Source of the DNA: Gimesia fumaroli
Lineage (GTDB): Bacteria > Planctomycetota > Planctomycetia > Planctomycetales > Planctomycetaceae
Assembly: GCF_007754425.1 (NCBI RefSeq)
Contig: NZ_CP037452.1
Span: 3,261,164-3,325,163, forward strand
DNA length: 64,000 nucleotides
Direction of reading: 5' to 3'
The translations under genes and the position numbers were made by a program. The notes under the pieces were generated by a model. The model worked only from the letters and a program-made list of their open reading frames with translations. It was not told the DNA's origin and searched no databases. How positions within the stretch are numbered: position 1 is the stretch's first letter; every line of letters starts with the position of its first letter. Of the stretch, positions 17,652 to 27,143 are shown piece after piece.

Positions 17652-20132
17652 TCAGGAAGAGACTTCTGCGGATTGATCCACTTCATAAAAAAAGTTTGCA
17701 GTAAAATGTTCCAGACAGAAAAAAATCAATAGAATGGTAGTCAAAAGTGGAAAGACTTCGACTCCCAGTCGCCCGGTTCGAATGGTTCGTTTAAGCCCTT
17801 CCATATCACGCGTAAGGCTATAGCGATCTTTACCGAGAATCTGATCAAGTTCTTCCGTAGTGAGCGGACGAAAATTACTTTCTCTTGAGGAGACATTCAC
17901 ACTGAACCCTGTCGATAAGCGGGTCTGGTTACTGAAATTATCGCTCAGTTGATAATGGCCGACAATTTTAGTTTCAGGAATGGAAACCTGATGAGCGCCC
18001 GGTTTGACTTCGATCGGCAGTTGTTTTAAATCGGGAGTTCTCAATAAAAATGCCTGCGGTGAAGAAACGGAAGCAGCCCATTGATAACTGGCAACTTCTC
18101 CGGCAAGATAGTTCGTTCTATTTGACTTTGAGTGAATGAGATACCGAGTCAATTGATCGGCGAATGCCAAATAGGACCAGCGTGCGAATAACAGCTGGCT
18201 CCAGCCTTTGGAATCTACTCCCGTCGTAATGACAACCACTTTCCCCTGTCCTAGTGGCTGTTCGACAATCGCAGGCGAATGCCTGGAGTCAGTATAAGTT
18301 GCAATTACCTGACCCCGGTTTGTTGGTTGAACACGCCAGAAGCGGCTGACTTCCATTGAGGAGAGCTCAGCGGTCCCCCCCAAGTTCTGAAAATAGGAAA
18401 ACAGCGTATGTTTATTGTTTTCCAGATCTAAAAATTCCGGAGGGATGAATTTGAGTGAACCCAGTAATTCCAAGGGGAGAAGTTTCTGGGCTGGCTCTGA
18501 GTTAAACGAGACGATCATTGATTCTGGCGCGTCATCATCGTTACCTAAAATGAAACAAATGCCACCTCCATTTTCGGTATATTCTCGAAAGAGTCGCCAG
18601 CTGTTTGCCGGTAACGCTGGAATATTAATCAGGTAGATGGCTGCATATTGTTCTAGCGAGAGCGTTTCAATTTCACTCAGTGAAGCCACCTGGCACTGGT
18701 ATCGATTTTTCTTAAGAGCAACAAGCTTTTCCGGGGCTAAGGCGTCGCTCCATATTTGCGCTGAATTGGCATCGGGACTGACGACCAAAATTTTTGGCGG
18801 AGGTTCTGCGATAATTGTAAAGTAACGCACATCATCTGGAAGATAAGGGTCAGATGATGTAATTCGTAATTCCCCCTGCGTAATGTGTTGGCTGATGTTG
18901 GGAATATTCATTTCCAACTGCGATCCTCGGTTTAATGCCGAGGAGTTATTCTCTCCTGCAGAGTCTGATGAGGAACTCACTGTTGACAGTGGCCTTTGGT
19001 CCCGTTTGATTAACTGGTCTTTTTCATTTTGAGTAAAGAGTTCCAAGAGTATGTTTTCAGCGGTAATCCCGGAAGAAACGATTTCCGTTTTTAACGAGAC
19101 GGAATTTCCGAACGTGACAGATTCACGCGAGAGTTTGATTTGTGAGATGCCAATATTTTGTGGGCTCGTGACTCCGACATCGATGACGTAAATTCCCAGC
19201 CACTTCAGTTTTTCCAGTTGCTGTCTGATTAATTGTGAAGGTTGGCTTCTCCAGGCGGAACGGGCAAGATCGGTGTAGAGATAAATTTCTCTGATGTATT
19301 GGTCTGAACCTGAAGCGGAAGACTGTTGCTCAGCCTGGCTGCGTTTAAAGTCGTCTTCCTGGCGATTGATGGCGGTGCGCAAGCGGTCGTCCAGGAAGAG
19401 TGAATAGGCAGAGGTTTTCAAAGATTTGATTCTGGATTGAACGGCTGCCAGATCAGACTGGTAGGGAGAGATGTCTTCATTGCTACTATCCAAAACCGAG
19501 ACGCGGCTTTGTGATGGTAAATTACTCAAGTGCTGGCTGGCGATTTCTTTTGCCTGATCCAGGCGGGAATGATTTTCCTGTCGGTAATCCATGCTCAGGC
19601 TGGTATCAAACAGGAAGACAGCAGTCACCGGAATATTTTCCGCGACAGCAGGTAGCGGTTCTGATATTTCGGCGAAGATACGACGCTGGTATGGCCAGAA
19701 GACAAGTAAGAGCAATAGCAGAAATGCAATCGCACCTACTCCACCTCTCAAATAGGTGCGTTTCGTATTTAAGGATTGTTGAGAGAGCCGCTGTTCCTGA
19801 AAGCGTCGCATCAAGAAGGCGTATGTCAGAACCGCAATCAAGGTGATCGTCAGCAGCATTATCAGTTCGTACGTCGAAAAATTGTAATTGGCGGGGGGAA
19901 GTGCAGGTCTGGCCAATGCAATCACAATGGTCGCAATCACGAGAATTCGTAATAATAATAGCCACAAATGCCGTAACTTCAGCCGCCGGGAGTTCTGGAC
20001 TTTTCGCCGCTGCAACAATGCCAGCGCAGGGAATATTAGTTTTTTGGGTTTTGATCGGAGTAGAAAATGTAAAATCACCGGGATTATTGCCAGAAAGATT
20101 CCAAGTAATAAACCAGGGTGAATTAATGACAT
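17652..20132 (-). CDS. BatA-domain membrane protein with VWA domain
   Basis: 826 residues. The N-terminus is a textbook BatA (Aerotolerance regulator N-terminal) module: a helix at 5-25, the basic KPKKLIFPALALLQ segment, and a second helix ending in ALARPALPP near 77. More helices at about 88-108 and 130-148 precede a VWA domain with MIDAS DTSLSM near 174. The middle of the protein has a beta-rich segment and a flavodoxin/amidotransferase-like stretch, and a last helix lies near the C-terminus. The start ATG at 20132 fits the BatA beginning. It follows a lipoprotein gene by 90 bases and precedes the second VWA gene by 50. Bat proteins were linked to oxygen or stress tolerance in Bacteroides; the role in planctomycetes is not known. 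Confidence 0.88.
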   Translation of the reverse strand: MSLIHPGLLLGIFLAIIPVILHFLLRSKPKKLIFPALALLQRRKVQNSRRLKLRHLWLLLLRILVIATIVIALARPALPPANYNFSTYELIMLLTITLIAVLTYAFLMRRFQEQRLSQQSLNTKRTYLRGGVGAIAFLLLLLLVFWPYQRRIFAEISEPLPAVAENIPVTAVFLFDTSLSMDYRQENHSRLDQAKEIASQHLSNLPSQSRVSVLDSSNEDISPYQSDLAAVQSRIKSLKTSAYSLFLDDRLRTAINRQEDDFKRSQAEQQSSASGSDQYIREIYLYTDLARSAWRSQPSQLIRQQLEKLKWLGIYVIDVGVTSPQNIGISQIKLSRESVTFGNSVSLKTEIVSSGITAENILLELFTQNEKDQLIKRDQRPLSTVSSSSDSAGENNSSALNRGSQLEMNIPNISQHITQGELRITSSDPYLPDDVRYFTIIAEPPPKILVVSPDANSAQIWSDALAPEKLVALKKNRYQCQVASLSEIETLSLEQYAAIYLINIPALPANSWRLFREYTENGGGICFILGNDDDAPESMIVSFNSEPAQKLLPLELLGSLKFIPPEFLDLENNKHTLFSYFQNLGGTAELSSMEVSRFWRVQPTNRGQVIATYTDSRHSPAIVEQPLGQGKVVVITTGVDSKGWSQLLFARWSYLAFADQLTRYLIHSKSNRTNYLAGEVASYQWAASVSSPQAFLLRTPDLKQLPIEVKPGAHQVSIPETKIVGHYQLSDNFSNQTRLSTGFSVNVSSRESNFRPLTTEELDQILGKDRYSLTRDMEGLKRTIRTGRLGVEVFPLLTTILLIFFCLEHFTANFFYEVDQSAEVSS

Positions 20133-20222
20133 ATGTTAGATAGATCTATTGGAAAGACTCATCTTGAAATCAGAAATGGACGGAGAATTCAGTTGGCACT
20201 GAATCAATTAATCAGTTTCTAC

Positions 20223-21053
20223 TTAAAACTTACTACTTCTCGCTGCGGAATCGGATCGGCCACTACCGGATTGAGGTGACACGAATTCGACAGTCTCCAG
20301 ACTATACTTCATCTGCTCATTGATTTGAGATCGGCCTGTAATGTTTTCAGGGGCTACGAGCAGAATCACCAACTGATTATTACCACTTTCAACCTGGAAA
20401 ATCTGGAATTGATACGGGACTCCGTCAATTGGCATTTCAGGTTTGAATTTCCCAACATTAAATGATTTCGGCTCAATGTATCCTTTTCCTTCTGGATAGC
20501 GTTCTATTTTAAAATCTTCATTATTGATGAATTGATTAAATGTACTGGCGATTTGGTTATTTAAATCTTCGAAGAAGTGAAGCGCAGCATCCATGTTTTT
20601 TTCCTTCAGCAGGCTGTAGTTGCTAAGGACATACAGGTAAGCAGGACGATCAACTATTTCCTTTTCGTACTCTACGGGAACCTCCACGCGCCAGGCACCT
20701 TCCAGACCAGGTAAAACAAGGTCTACATAGTCGGGCTGTCTGGGGTCAACAGTTGGGGCCGGCTCGGGGACTTCTGTTTCAGAATTTTCTGAAGCAGCAG
20801 GAGCCGCTGGTGGGCCACTGATCTGTTTAAATTCGACGGGAACCCGCATGCTGACTGAGGGAGAAGACCACGTATCGGAGAGTGCCTGATTTCGGGTGTC
20901 TTCATAAGCGAAATACTGAGCCGTTTCATTAAGTCGTTGCTCGTATGTTTCTGCTCCGCAGCCATTCAACATCAGAGTGGCTAATACCAACAGGCAGCCG
21001 GAGACGTGGATTCTTTGCAGGAAATGATTACAAATCAATAATTTGTTTTGCAT
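20223..21053 (-). CDS. Secreted lipoprotein of unknown function
   Basis: About 276 residues. The ATG at 21053 gives a signal peptide with a hydrophobic core and a lipobox LNGC, with Cys32 as the lipidation site; a TTG at 21065 adds four residues and is less likely. A Pro/Glu-rich linker follows (about 85-110), then a domain of about 150 residues with no motif I recognise and a Ser/Arg-rich tail. It is first in the four-gene minus-strand cluster with the BatA/VWA proteins and may be the envelope-side component of that cluster. The gap to the next gene is 90 bases. Confidence 0.8.
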   Translation of the reverse strand: MQNKLLICNHFLQRIHVSGCLLVLATLMLNGCGAETYEQRLNETAQYFAYEDTRNQALSDTWSSPSVSMRVPVEFKQISGPPAAPAASENSETEVPEPAPTVDPRQPDYVDLVLPGLEGAWRVEVPVEYEKEIVDRPAYLYVLSNYSLLKEKNMDAALHFFEDLNNQIASTFNQFINNEDFKIERYPEGKGYIEPKSFNVGKFKPEMPIDGVPYQFQIFQVESGNNQLVILLVAPENITGRSQINEQMKYSLETVEFVSPQSGSGRSDSAARSSKF

Positions 21054-21356
21054 AGTGAAAATCAAGTTCTGTCATGAATAAAGGTTTGAGGTCTTTATTA
21101 TCTGGTTTTCGGATTCCTTCTCATTATCCTCATTTTATCTGAGAATGAAAAGCAAGCTTATCATTGAGGTGATGAAAGATAGTGTGTAAGAATCTGCAAA
21201 AGTATAGCGTTTAATCAGAAAAGATTGACCCCGAACCCGGCTTAATTGAAGAGTTTTCAGGAACCATTGAAGCAATCAGCATACCATAGAGGTTGCTTCT
21301 ATTGTCAATGATACTAAGGGGAACGTCAACTTTGATCAATTTGTGTGTCGAAGTTT

Positions 21357-22637
21357 TTAATTTTCTGCTCGATAGCGGACTTCACCGGAAACAATGACGA
21401 TTTCCGCCCTGCCTTGCAGTTCTTTTCCCAGAAAGGGGGTATTTTGGCTGGATGATTTCAGGTGAGCCGGCTCCAATATGTATTGAATTTCCGGATTGAT
21501 CAGAGTGAGGTCTGCGTCGGCTTCAGGTAGCAGCGTTCCTTTTGAGAGGCCCAAAATCTTAGCCGGGCCACGCGTCAGCTTGCTGATGAGTTCCGACCAG
21601 GATAGATGCCCTGGAATGATCAGGCTCTGAATGCAGACTGGAAGCAAAGTTTCCAGGCCGATAATTCCGAAGTCGGCTCCCAGGATTTCATCGGTCTTTT
21701 TCTCAGAAGCATGCGGCGTATGGTCCGAGCAAATTGCGTCAATTGTACCATCTTTGAGACCCTCGATCAGGGCGTCGATGTGTTCCTGAGAACGCAGGGG
21801 AGGCAGGACTTTGTAGTTTGGATCGTAGGTTTCCAGCATCTGGTCTGTCAGTGTCAGATGGTGAGGGGTGACATCGGCAGTCACCTGTATGCCCGCCTGT
21901 TTTGCACGGCGAATCTGGGAGACACTATTTTGTGTTGAAATACACATCAGGTGGATGCGTCCCTGAGTCAGCTCAGCCAGTGCAATATCGCGATTGACCA
22001 TGATTTCTTCTGCCGCCGCGGGGATTCCCTTTAATCCCAGGACCGTAGAATGAAATCCTTCATGCATTTGACCTTTATCGGTCAATTCGGGCACTTGGGG
22101 GCGATTCAGAATTGGACGGTCGAACATCCGCGTATATTCCAGAGCACAACGCATGATCTCGGCGTTTTCAATGGGATGGTCTGCATCTGTGAAGCCGACG
22201 GCTTGGCCGGCAACCAGTTGTCCGATTTCCGCGAGCTCTTTTCCTTCGTTGTTTTTGGTTGCTGCGCCAAGAGGGAAGACATTGCAATTGGCGGCACGTG
22301 CAGCCTGTAGCAGAATGAATTCTGCAGAAGAACGATCATCTACTACAGGAGAAGTATTTGGCAGACAGCCCAGGGAAGTGACACCACCTGCCAGAGCGGC
22401 TGCAGTACCACTTTCAATCGTTTCATCCTCTTCGAATCCGGGTTCACAGAGAGAAACATGGATATCAATTAAGCCCGGGCTGACGATCAGGCCTGTGGCA
22501 TCGATGACTTCGTCAGCAGTCGTTGTCGCTTGACACAGGCCTTTGATTTTACCATCTTCAATCAGTAAATTGCCCTGCACATCCAGATTTTGTGAAGGAT
22601 CAATGATGTGGCCATTTTTGATAAGGATCGATTTCAT
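21357..22637 (-). CDS. pyrC: Dihydroorotase homologue lacking metal ligands (pseudo-dihydroorotase)
   Basis: 426 residues, full length for class I dihydroorotase. The fold is recognisable throughout: [43 protein letters not shown]. But key residues are changed. The HxH metal motif is His60-Val-Ser62, and the substrate-binding Arg two further on is Cys64. The His of the usual H-x-E-D motif is replaced in ILNRPQ (about residue 178), and the His before the I-S-T stretch is Cys232. Asp305 and the Asn of PNT are kept. The reading frame is intact, so this is not decay. Catalysis is unlikely; a structural role with aspartate carbamoyltransferase, as in known inactive PyrC homologues, is inferred. 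It overlaps pyrB by an ATGA, meaning coupled translation. Confidence 0.9.
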   Translation of the reverse strand: MKSILIKNGHIIDPSQNLDVQGNLLIEDGKIKGLCQATTTADEVIDATGLIVSPGLIDIHVSLCEPGFEEDETIESGTAAALAGGVTSLGCLPNTSPVVDDRSSAEFILLQAARAANCNVFPLGAATKNNEGKELAEIGQLVAGQAVGFTDADHPIENAEIMRCALEYTRMFDRPILNRPQVPELTDKGQMHEGFHSTVLGLKGIPAAAEEIMVNRDIALAELTQGRIHLMCISTQNSVSQIRRAKQAGIQVTADVTPHHLTLTDQMLETYDPNYKVLPPLRSQEHIDALIEGLKDGTIDAICSDHTPHASEKKTDEILGADFGIIGLETLLPVCIQSLIIPGHLSWSELISKLTRGPAKILGLSKGTLLPEADADLTLINPEIQYILEPAHLKSSSQNTPFLGKELQGRAEIVIVSGEVRYRAEN

Positions 22638-23614
22638 CCCGGAATTCCCAAGGAAGCTGTACGCTGTAGATGGAGTAGATAGAGACAGGCCATACGAATG
22701 ATTAAACCATTACTGACCTGCCCCAGAATGACAGAATGTGGGCCGTCAGCTACGTCAGGGGTGATTTCAACGCCGCGGTTGATTGGTCCTGGTGCCAGGA
22801 TTAGTACATCATCTTTGGCTTTGCTGATTCGCTGTTTGTTCATTCCAAACAGGTGCGCGTATTCACGGATCGAGGGGAAAAAGTGTCCTCGTTGTCGTTC
22901 AAACTGGATTCTTAACAGATTCAGACAGTCTGTGCGATCGATAACATCGTCGAGATTATGGGAAACTTCGACATCCAGGCGGGACAGTTCACTGGGCATG
23001 AGGGTAGTCGGTCCACAGACGATGACGTGGGCGCCTAGTTTTTTGAGTCCCCAAATGTTGGAACGGGCGACCCGACTATGGAGAATATCGCCGACCAATG
23101 TCACTGTCAGGCCTTCAATCTTTCCAAAGTGTTCTCGGATCGTAAAAATATCGAGTAAAGCCTGCGTAGGATGTTCATGAGTGCCGTCGCCGGCGTTTAG
23201 AATATTGGCGTTGAGATGTTGGGCCAGGAGTTGAGGGGCGCCGGGAGTTTTGTGTCTGACAACAACGTAAGAAACGCCCATGGCTTCGATCGTTTTGGCT
23301 GTGTCGACAAAACTTTCCCCTTTCGAAAGGCTGCTGCCAGATGCGGTAAAGTCGACCGTATCTGCACTCAATCGTTTTGCAGCCAGTCCAAAGCTGATGC
23401 GGGTTCTGGTCGAGGGCTCGAAGAATAAATTTGCAACCACTGTTCCGGCGAGCGGAGTTAATTTCGTCTCACCAATCGCAGCTAAGCGTTTGAATTCTGC
23501 AGCCTGGTTAAGAATGATATTGAGTTCGTCTTTGGTAAGGTCCTGCAGTCCTAAAATATGTTTACGCGTCCAGCCGCTGGAAATGTCTGTTCGATACTCA
23601 TGGTCGATATTCAT
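22634..23614 (-). CDS. pyrB: Aspartate carbamoyltransferase catalytic subunit
   Basis: 326 residues, standard for the family. It catalyses carbamoyl phosphate plus aspartate to carbamoyl aspartate, the first committed step of pyrimidine synthesis. The carbamoyl-phosphate loop STRTR is at 68-72, Arg120 in VRHK, HPTQ at 148-151, later HSRVARS, and APGPINRG binding aspartate. The ATG at 23614 is chosen because the family core begins with KHILGLQDL about 17 residues later. The frame stays open to a TTG at 23737, giving 41 extra, unlikely residues. No regulatory subunit gene (pyrI) is visible. The stop overlaps the start of the pseudo-dihydroorotase gene by four bases, consistent with a PyrB-PyrC complex. 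Confidence 0.94.
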   Translation of the reverse strand: MNIDHEYRTDISSGWTRKHILGLQDLTKDELNIILNQAAEFKRLAAIGETKLTPLAGTVVANLFFEPSTRTRISFGLAAKRLSADTVDFTASGSSLSKGESFVDTAKTIEAMGVSYVVVRHKTPGAPQLLAQHLNANILNAGDGTHEHPTQALLDIFTIREHFGKIEGLTVTLVGDILHSRVARSNIWGLKKLGAHVIVCGPTTLMPSELSRLDVEVSHNLDDVIDRTDCLNLLRIQFERQRGHFFPSIREYAHLFGMNKQRISKAKDDVLILAPGPINRGVEITPDVADGPHSVILGQVSNGLIIRMACLYLLHLQRTASLGIPG

Positions 23615-23769
23615 AGTCACATCAGATTTGAACGTGTGCGTGTTCAGATCGGGAGATTCCAAATTTGGTTGATCCCGACTGAGAGATATTGCTACAGGAC
23701 TTGAAGAGATGTTATCAATCTCCCCTGCTCGCTTCAAGGAGTGTACTCAGAGATCTTCCTGACTGATTC

Positions 23770-26163
23770 TTAGTTTTTCAGAGTTTTCAGACGAGACAGA
23801 AAATCAGGGAAATATTCTGCCTGAATGCCGGGGAGATGTGCCGATTTTCGAGGAACCTGCGCTTCGGTGATCACGGAGTCAGCCGGCGTGAGACTCAGCG
23901 GAGCTGCATATATAAATTTTCCGGTAGACAGCCCTTCGATCAACATACTGGTCGTATTTAGTTCTTCAAACGGTTGTTTGATAGCAGTCTGCCACCCTGC
24001 AATCTGAATGTCTGAGGAAGCGACCGAACCTTCTCCAGCCAGATCGACTGAAGAAAGCCAGTTTTCGGGCGGTTTCGAACCCAGAACCTGAATCAGGGCC
24101 GATTGTGCTAAGTCGAAAACACAATCCTGGCTTTCAATTTGAATGGCCCCCGGAATAATTTTCTCATCACGCCAGTGAAACAAGAGTAGCGGGCCTGACT
24201 TACGCAGGGTGACATGTTTCAGGCTGATGCTGATTTGCTGGTCAACTTCGGGTGGCTGTTCGAAAAAAAGCGTGGAATGTGAAGTGATGTTCAGACAGTT
24301 GCTTAAAGAAATGCTATGAGGACTTTGAGTCAGGTAAATCGCATGCTTGGGGACTGCAAATACGGTATTATGAATTTCTATTTGGCATCCCGTGCGTTGT
24401 TGGGAATCGATGGGTTTCCAGTAGATAGCACTACGGTTAATTGATGTGGCGGACTCGCGTTGATCGTCCAGTTGTGCAAAGAAACAGGATTTGAGAGTCA
24501 AGCCCTGAACGCTTACGTTTAAAAGTGTGGCAGGCTGTTTTTTTTCTGCAGGATTGGTTGGGAGTTGGGGATCACTGGAGTGGTTAATGAGCATCACATT
24601 TTCCAGATGCAATTGCTCTGCCACAACGCTGAAAGCTTCGTTCTCTACATGAATGATCGCAGGGGTATCAGCAGTTCCTCTAATCGTCAGTGGACCTACG
24701 GTAGTAATTTTTGTCGATTCATAAGGAGTTGATAAATCTAATTGGATGATTCCATTTTCGTCGGGGGGCGGAATCAATTGTTTGCTGATCTGCTCAGAGT
24801 CAGCGGGACTGTCGTCCCGCGCAACTGCGGGCATTGATGGATTCTCAGACACAGTCTGTTGATTGAATGAAACCTGAGAGGTGATTTTTAATAACTGGTT
24901 ACGCGCTCCTTCATCAAGGAGCGTCAGAGATAAACCGGAAAGTACAAAAATCAGTGCTGCAATCAGTGGTAATCGGCCTGTTTTCCCAGACGTTGAATCA
25001 GCTTGTACTCGGGGTGTCTGGTTCTGGAAAGAGGCGTGGAATTTCATTAAAGGCTTGCGTGCAGACTGGGGCTGAGCCGGCCAAAGCTTAAGTGCCTCTT
25101 GCATGTTAGCGGGACGCTGCTGTGGATCTGAAGAAACAAACTTCGTCAGTGCCTCGGCGATCGCTATAGGAGTTTCCGGTGCCCATGAACGAATATCGGG
25201 TACGGTTTTGGTTTGATGACAGGCGAGTTTGGCAAGAGGGTCTCCGGTTGTAAAGGGAGGTCGTCCTGCCAATAGTTCCCAGAGTAAGCAGCCTAAGGCA
25301 TACAGATCACTTTGTGAATTCGGGTGATGGCCCGTACCGATCAGCTCTGGGGCAATTCCATCATAACAGCGCGGCGGAAGAGAAGCATGAATAGTGAGCT
25401 CGGGTGAGAGGATCGGTTCGAGTCCTGTATCGACGAGGGCAGCAGTTCCGTCGGCAGCAAGTCGCACATTCCAGGGACGGATATCGCCGTGAATCACATT
25501 CCGTTTTTCCAGCATCGTTAATGCATCGAGTAACTGAGCACCAATGGCGAGTACGACCTGTACGGGAAATCGGCCTCGACGGATCAGCAGCTCAGAGACT
25601 GTGGTTGAGGGAAGATAACGGCTGATGATCACGAACTGCTGTGGGAGTTGTTTGATGATTCGTGGCAGAATCAGAGAGGGGTGCTGCGCACCCTGCAGGC
25701 GTTTCAACAGGTTCTGAAAGTTTTGCTGGATTTGAGTCAGATTATCAGTTTGGGGTCTGGTAATTTTTAACACGCAATTTTCTGTGCTCTCGGGGGCACT
25801 GGCTACAAAGCTACTGGATTTATGGCTGTGGCCTAACTCCGAAATTAATAAGTAGGGACCAACGGCCAAGCGTTCAGGCGTGTCTGATTCCAGTGTGCGC
25901 GCCTGGAAAGGAGTGATTTTTTGTGCCTGGACAAGTGCATCAATCCAGACGGAGTCGAACGCAGGAATTCCCCGGGCTAATTTCTTGACGCGCCGCCGAC
26001 AACGCCTCAGATCTGCTGCTGTGCAGAGCTTGAGCTTTGTTAAACGCTGTAACAGCTCTTGGGAGGGAGGGTCGAGCAAAGTGAAGAAATCCTTTTCTAC
26101 GTCAAAATTGCTGCAGGTGTAACTACTTGTGGTGTCTAATTCTTCTGGCGGCAACCATTCCAC
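23770..26163 (-). CDS. Divergent Ser/Thr kinase-like protein with C-terminal beta-rich domain
   Basis: 797 residues. A helical N-terminus of about 100 residues precedes a kinase domain (about 100-370). The ATP lysine is present (CVLKITRP, about 131). The catalytic loop reads HGDIRPWN, keeping Asp and Asn but with Arg for Lys; DFG is DTG; APE is present. The glycine loop is degraded (LGHSHKSSS). It may therefore be weakly active or a pseudokinase. A membrane helix lies near 400. The outward part (about 470-760) has short beta repeats of right-handed parallel beta-helix style. The start is GTG 26163; no good ribosome site is seen and no better start exists. It lies upstream of pyrB on the same strand, 155 bases away. 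Confidence 0.8.
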   Translation of the reverse strand: MEWLPPEELDTTSSYTCSNFDVEKDFFTLLDPPSQELLQRLTKLKLCTAADLRRCRRRVKKLARGIPAFDSVWIDALVQAQKITPFQARTLESDTPERLAVGPYLLISELGHSHKSSSFVASAPESTENCVLKITRPQTDNLTQIQQNFQNLLKRLQGAQHPSLILPRIIKQLPQQFVIISRYLPSTTVSELLIRRGRFPVQVVLAIGAQLLDALTMLEKRNVIHGDIRPWNVRLAADGTAALVDTGLEPILSPELTIHASLPPRCYDGIAPELIGTGHHPNSQSDLYALGCLLWELLAGRPPFTTGDPLAKLACHQTKTVPDIRSWAPETPIAIAEALTKFVSSDPQQRPANMQEALKLWPAQPQSARKPLMKFHASFQNQTPRVQADSTSGKTGRLPLIAALIFVLSGLSLTLLDEGARNQLLKITSQVSFNQQTVSENPSMPAVARDDSPADSEQISKQLIPPPDENGIIQLDLSTPYESTKITTVGPLTIRGTADTPAIIHVENEAFSVVAEQLHLENVMLINHSSDPQLPTNPAEKKQPATLLNVSVQGLTLKSCFFAQLDDQRESATSINRSAIYWKPIDSQQRTGCQIEIHNTVFAVPKHAIYLTQSPHSISLSNCLNITSHSTLFFEQPPEVDQQISISLKHVTLRKSGPLLLFHWRDEKIIPGAIQIESQDCVFDLAQSALIQVLGSKPPENWLSSVDLAGEGSVASSDIQIAGWQTAIKQPFEELNTTSMLIEGLSTGKFIYAAPLSLTPADSVITEAQVPRKSAHLPGIQAEYFPDFLSRLKTLKN

Positions 26164-26333
26164 TCAGAACAGAGTGATTTATGGCAAAAAATGGCAGTTT
26201 TCGCAAGAGAGATCTGGCTTGAGTGATCTTAGATGGATTCCAAGAGCGGGCTTTTCTTCAAATGGTAATTTAGGGTATAAAGCTGGTCGAAAGTGAATGT
26301 TGGTGTGCTTTTTTTACAAGAAACTATTGGCCG

Positions 26334-27143
26334 ATGAATAATTCTCCACGGAAAATGGTGCTGATTATTGGGAACGATCAAACCAATGAAATGCGCCCTG
26401 TTCTGGATGCGGTACATGAAATCTGCACCGAAGCGCAGATCATCTCGTTTATCGATTTGCAGGCAATTCCCAATAAGGTCGCTTTTCCCGATTTAATCTT
26501 GATCTGTCAGAACTGGCCGGATGAATTCTCACCAAATACTTTAAATGATCTGGTTAGCCGTTTTCCGATTTCCCGTTTTGTTTGCAGTTATAGTGCCTGG
26601 TGTGAATCCGATGGTCGGACCAGAACAATCTGGCCTTTAGGTATCCGCGTTCCTGCCAGGTCGGTTTTGACTCGTCTACAACTGGAATGGGACATTATCC
26701 AGGGAAATCAAGATGCATTTCCCCTGACGGCAGGTCGCGATGAGATTTTTCTGGTAGAAGCAATTGGCTCTGTACTTCAGCTCAATTCTGAAGGGAACAC
26801 TCCCCTGATCCAAGTCGATTCTGGTGACCGTGCATATCAATTGATGTTGGAAGAGATGATTGATTCCTGGGGGGGGCGGATTGCGCGGGGCTCCTGTAGC
26901 GATGAGGTGGATCTGATACTTGTTGATCTGGATCCGTGGGAACTGGTAGCGAGCCAGTTCGATTTGCAGGCTAAGTCGTCTCCGGTCATTGGGGTCATGG
27001 GCCTGGCGCACCCGGAAACGATCAGAGCAGCAACGCTGTTGGGCATTGATGCTGTGATCTGTAAGGTCGCACCAGAACAGGAATTGTTTCAGGCCGTCAA
27101 ACGCAGCTTGCAGACTAAGGCGATTCCGCAGGCAGAGTGCTGA
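26334..27143 (+). CDS. Protein of unknown function with receiver-like segments
   Basis: 269 residues, with no recognised family. It begins KMVLIIGNDQ and later has ILVDLDP, GVMGLAHPETI and IDAVICK. This strand-helix order resembles two flavodoxin-like or response-regulator-like lobes, the second ending with a lysine and a helix as in receivers. The usual phospho-acceptor set (paired acidic residues, central Asp, Thr, Lys) is not complete. There is no signal peptide, so it is probably cytosolic. An ATG at 26355 is an alternative start. Its last 29 bases overlap the convergent DUF1080 gene tail to tail. Function is unknown. Confidence 0.75.
   Translation: MNNSPRKMVLIIGNDQTNEMRPVLDAVHEICTEAQIISFIDLQAIPNKVAFPDLILICQNWPDEFSPNTLNDLVSRFPISRFVCSYSAWCESDGRTRTIWPLGIRVPARSVLTRLQLEWDIIQGNQDAFPLTAGRDEIFLVEAIGSVLQLNSEGNTPLIQVDSGDRAYQLMLEEMIDSWGGRIARGSCSDEVDLILVDLDPWELVASQFDLQAKSSPVIGVMGLAHPETIRAATLLGIDAVICKVAPEQELFQAVKRSLQTKAIPQAEC

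Noticed and set aside
21357-22637. Decaying pseudogene of pyrC
   Set aside because: Frame is open, full length, translationally coupled and conserved apart from the active-site residues, so a functional non-catalytic protein is more likely.
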